Positions 61,701 through 64,000 of a stretch of 64,000 bases of DNA are shown one piece after another. This DNA comes from Opisthorchis felineus (taxonomy: Eukaryota; Platyhelminthes; Trematoda; Opisthorchiida; Opisthorchiidae), in NCBI GenBank assembly GCA_004794785.1, contig SJOL01004338.1:536432-600431 (forward strand). Reading direction: 5' to 3'. The position numbers and the translations under genes were made by a program. Each line of letters opens with the position of its first letter. Positions within the stretch are counted from its first letter, which is position 1. The notes under the pieces were generated by a model. It was not told where the DNA came from and ran no database searches. It worked only from the letters and a program-made list of their open reading frames with translations.

Positions 61701-63528
61701 CGGCGGTGGGCGATTCACCCGTGCTATTAGAAGGGTGGCGAGTATACGAGCGGTGTAACGTAACAGGGAGACCCCTATGCAGACCCTTCTACCACACAAG
61801 GCTTTCATCCGTCGTGCATGCCACTAGGTCAGTAGGGTGAGAAGCCACCGAGCAGTCATAATTGCGGCTTGTTCAATAATAAAGAACCCCAGCTGTCAGA
61901 TATCTTATCCGGTCGGAGAGAAACCCAGGCCAGTAAAACAGCCCAGTCAGATCGAACAAGCAAACAATAAACAGCCACTGGAAGAGGTCAATCGAGAAGA
62001 CAAATGAAACGACAGCAAATATTTGCATTATGGGAGTGGAATGGAGATGTTCGGAGCCTGTGTACTATAGCTAAACAACGACGAGCGCTGGTGCGTACCG
62101 CCATGTCAACAGAGGCGTACCACAATATTATGTGTTTGAATGAATGGGCTGTGGAACCAAGTGAGAATTTCATTCATTGCTCATCTTTAGACGCACTATT
62201 TTATGTGTGTGCACTGCGCGTGATCAGATGATGCGGAACGGTTCTGAAGAATGAAGAAATAGGGCTTCGTGGCGGATAATGTTAGTTAGACCTTGGCAAA
62301 GCAAAGCATCAGGCATCAAATAGAGCTGACAGAATCATCCGAGGGTGGGACCCGGCTTGAAGGAACAAGAAATAAGTCGTCTGGGCCCAGAAGCTTAAGG
62401 CCGAAGGTAAAGAAATATAACGGGGTCAGTGGAGACGGGAATGAAAACAATTGCGATGGCAAGCAATAAACACTAGGCAACAGACCCGCACTTCAGGGAG
62501 CAGGTGCAGATGCAGTACCAGGAAGTGAATCTTCTTCATATGGGATAGGTAAGAGAGCGATTTATGGCCAAAAGCGCTTGGGATGTAAGCAGTCTCATAT
62601 GTGGGCCAACGCTGGAGGGTTCAAGCTGGTAACTATACATGCTAGGACCAAGAAATAGGAGAGCTGGGAAGAAAGCGCGACTAAGAAGGGTTTAAGGCCT
62701 GCTTAAAAAACGTGTACAGTGTAAGCTGTGGCGCAAAAAAACGATCGGCTCCCTCAACAAACAGGTAAGAATCGAGGGTTTTTCGGAAGCCCACATGAGA
62801 TGATATAATGCGGATATGATAGAGAGCTTGTTCCGCAGTTTGGAATACAGACAAAGGAAAAAGTTTTGTCCAGAGACAGTTAAACAGGTCGAAAATGGGG
62901 GCAAAATTCCATAGTTGTGGATATTATGTAGAGGACAAGACGAAAACTCAGGGCGGCAGTCAGCTATGTAAGCTCGTCTGCAAATAGGGCAGAAGGCCTA
63001 GGTTTAACCCAATGCGTCTCAGCCATAACGGATCCAGCCAAAGTGACGAACAGCGAAGACGATATGGTAGCGCAGATTACGCCGGAAACAAGGACGCAAT
63101 AAATGAGCGCCGCGCACTCTCCGCAGTGGTCCGGCACGTCTGTGAATACACGGAGGCAAATTCAGGGCCAGATTTCGGAATAGGTGTTACAAACTGCTTA
63201 AAGATGGGAATGAAACACGATTCAATGTGGACAGATCGGCGAATGAAAGCGCAGAGCTTGTGGGCTTTAGCCACTACTGCACCATGCATGTGAGGAAAAA
63301 CTAAACGTGCGGGAATGCATAAGACCTAGGTTTCGCACTTCAAAAAGAGTAGAAATCGAGAGTCTAATAAAAATAAGCATCCCAGGCGGAATCTGCAATC
63401 GATGCGAGAGAGCTTGGCACTTTGGAACGGGAAGAGGAATACCGAAGGTATAGGGCCAAAGGGATAAGCAATCAAAATCGGACTGAATGTCAGTTAGAGC
63501 GGAAGCAGAGTCACTGGCCCTGAATGTG
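61701..63528. other. purine-rich stretch, nothing recognised
   Basis: The plus strand is visibly rich in A and G. Open frames stay at or below 93 codons. It may be further interior of the 2-kb repeat family, but no part aligned by eye with 50-54 kb. Confidence 0.35.
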
Positions 63529-64000
63529 TAATAATAATGATAATAATAATGTTTATTCCCAACTTGTGGGTGGCATGCCGTCAGGCGTGATCATCAGGTT
63601 ACAGTCAGAATAAAGGCGTGACTGGCGGGGATTGTGGTCACAGGGATTTTGGGAAAAGGGACAGCGTCATAAGCGGGGGCGTTATCCGATGTAGACGTAG
63701 TCATCACCAAACCGGCACGGGCAGGGAGGCACAGGTACCATGCTTTTTTTGGAGAGAACATCGAGCAAGGTCAGGTTGGTAGGATTTGAAGGTGGCGGGC
63801 CAAAAACAAAGCGAGGGAGGGCAAAACAAGAGGCTTCCTGTTTGACGTATGACAAGAAGAGTGTAAATGGTTGAAAATGAGGAATCAGAACATCAGATCT
63901 GGTGAAGCAGTATAGTTGGCGTCATCCAGCCGGTCAAGTTGAACTAAAACCTAAAACCACCGCTGAGGCCTCCTGACCTTGGACTGTTGAGCTCATGGCC
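63529..64000 (-). repeat. unrecognised 2-kb repeat, copy 3 (cut by window end)
   Basis: It starts with TAATAATAATGATAATAATA and TTTATTCCCAACTTGTGGGT, then follows the same order as 50084-50575 up to the window edge, including GTTGAACTAAAACC and CACCGCTGAGGC. The ATT-type run is longer than in copy 1. If this is a 3' tail on the minus strand, the element begins beyond the window. Confidence 0.7.

Noticed and set aside
1..64000. Bacterial-type features: operons, CRISPR arrays, Shine-Dalgarno sites
   Set aside because: The sequence has neither bacterial gene density nor spaced direct repeats. The regular repeats are eukaryotic simple-sequence and transposon copies.

Overview
The window looks like nuclear DNA of an animal, most probably a parasitic flatworm (tapeworm or fluke). 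It has about 43-45% GC by eye, no operons, no convincing long genes, very short open frames, simple-sequence runs, and many decayed retroelements. The flatworm guess rests on the style of the non-LTR reverse transcriptase at the left end and of the Penelope-like GIY-YIG remnant near 7.4 kb. I cannot name a species, and I recognise no intact host protein-coding gene.

Layout. 0-1.4 kb: a tetranucleotide microsatellite, then the 3' part of a broken non-LTR retrotransposon on the minus strand. 2.2-2.4 kb: a ribozyme-less copy of a short repeat described below. 7.3-7.7 kb: the GIY-YIG end of a Penelope-like element, split by a frameshift and stops. 12.7-45.7 kb: this short repeat recurs at about a dozen places in both orientations. 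It has a terminal module of about 150 bp (called L here), present in some copies at both ends in inverted orientation, and a central module (called M) holding a hammerhead ribozyme. 24.3-25.2 and 34.0-34.8 kb: an inverted pair of closely related about 850-bp segments made of the same modules plus a shared open frame. 32.1-32.4 kb: a near-perfect 250-bp palindrome inserted into one repeat copy and flanked by a 14-bp duplication. Four tRNA-derived SINE-like copies lie at 27.0, 33.3, 45.3 and 45.9 kb. 50.1-52.2, 60.2-61.7 and 63.5 kb to the end: diverged direct copies of an unrecognised repeat of about 2 kb.

The central observation is the hammerhead family. In consensus the strand reads stem I GCCUAC, CUGAUGA, stem II GCCC/GGGC, GAAA, stem III ACCGGU, cleavage after GUC, and the return of stem I as GUGGGC. 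Copies near 40.6 and 45.7 kb keep every core base, and most others show graded decay. Because stem III is a bare palindrome with no loop, the ribozyme is probably best folded as a dimer, as described for hammerheads of schistosome satellites, Penelope-like elements and retrozymes. The Penelope-like remnant at 7.4 kb is a plausible type of autonomous partner, but nothing here proves that link.
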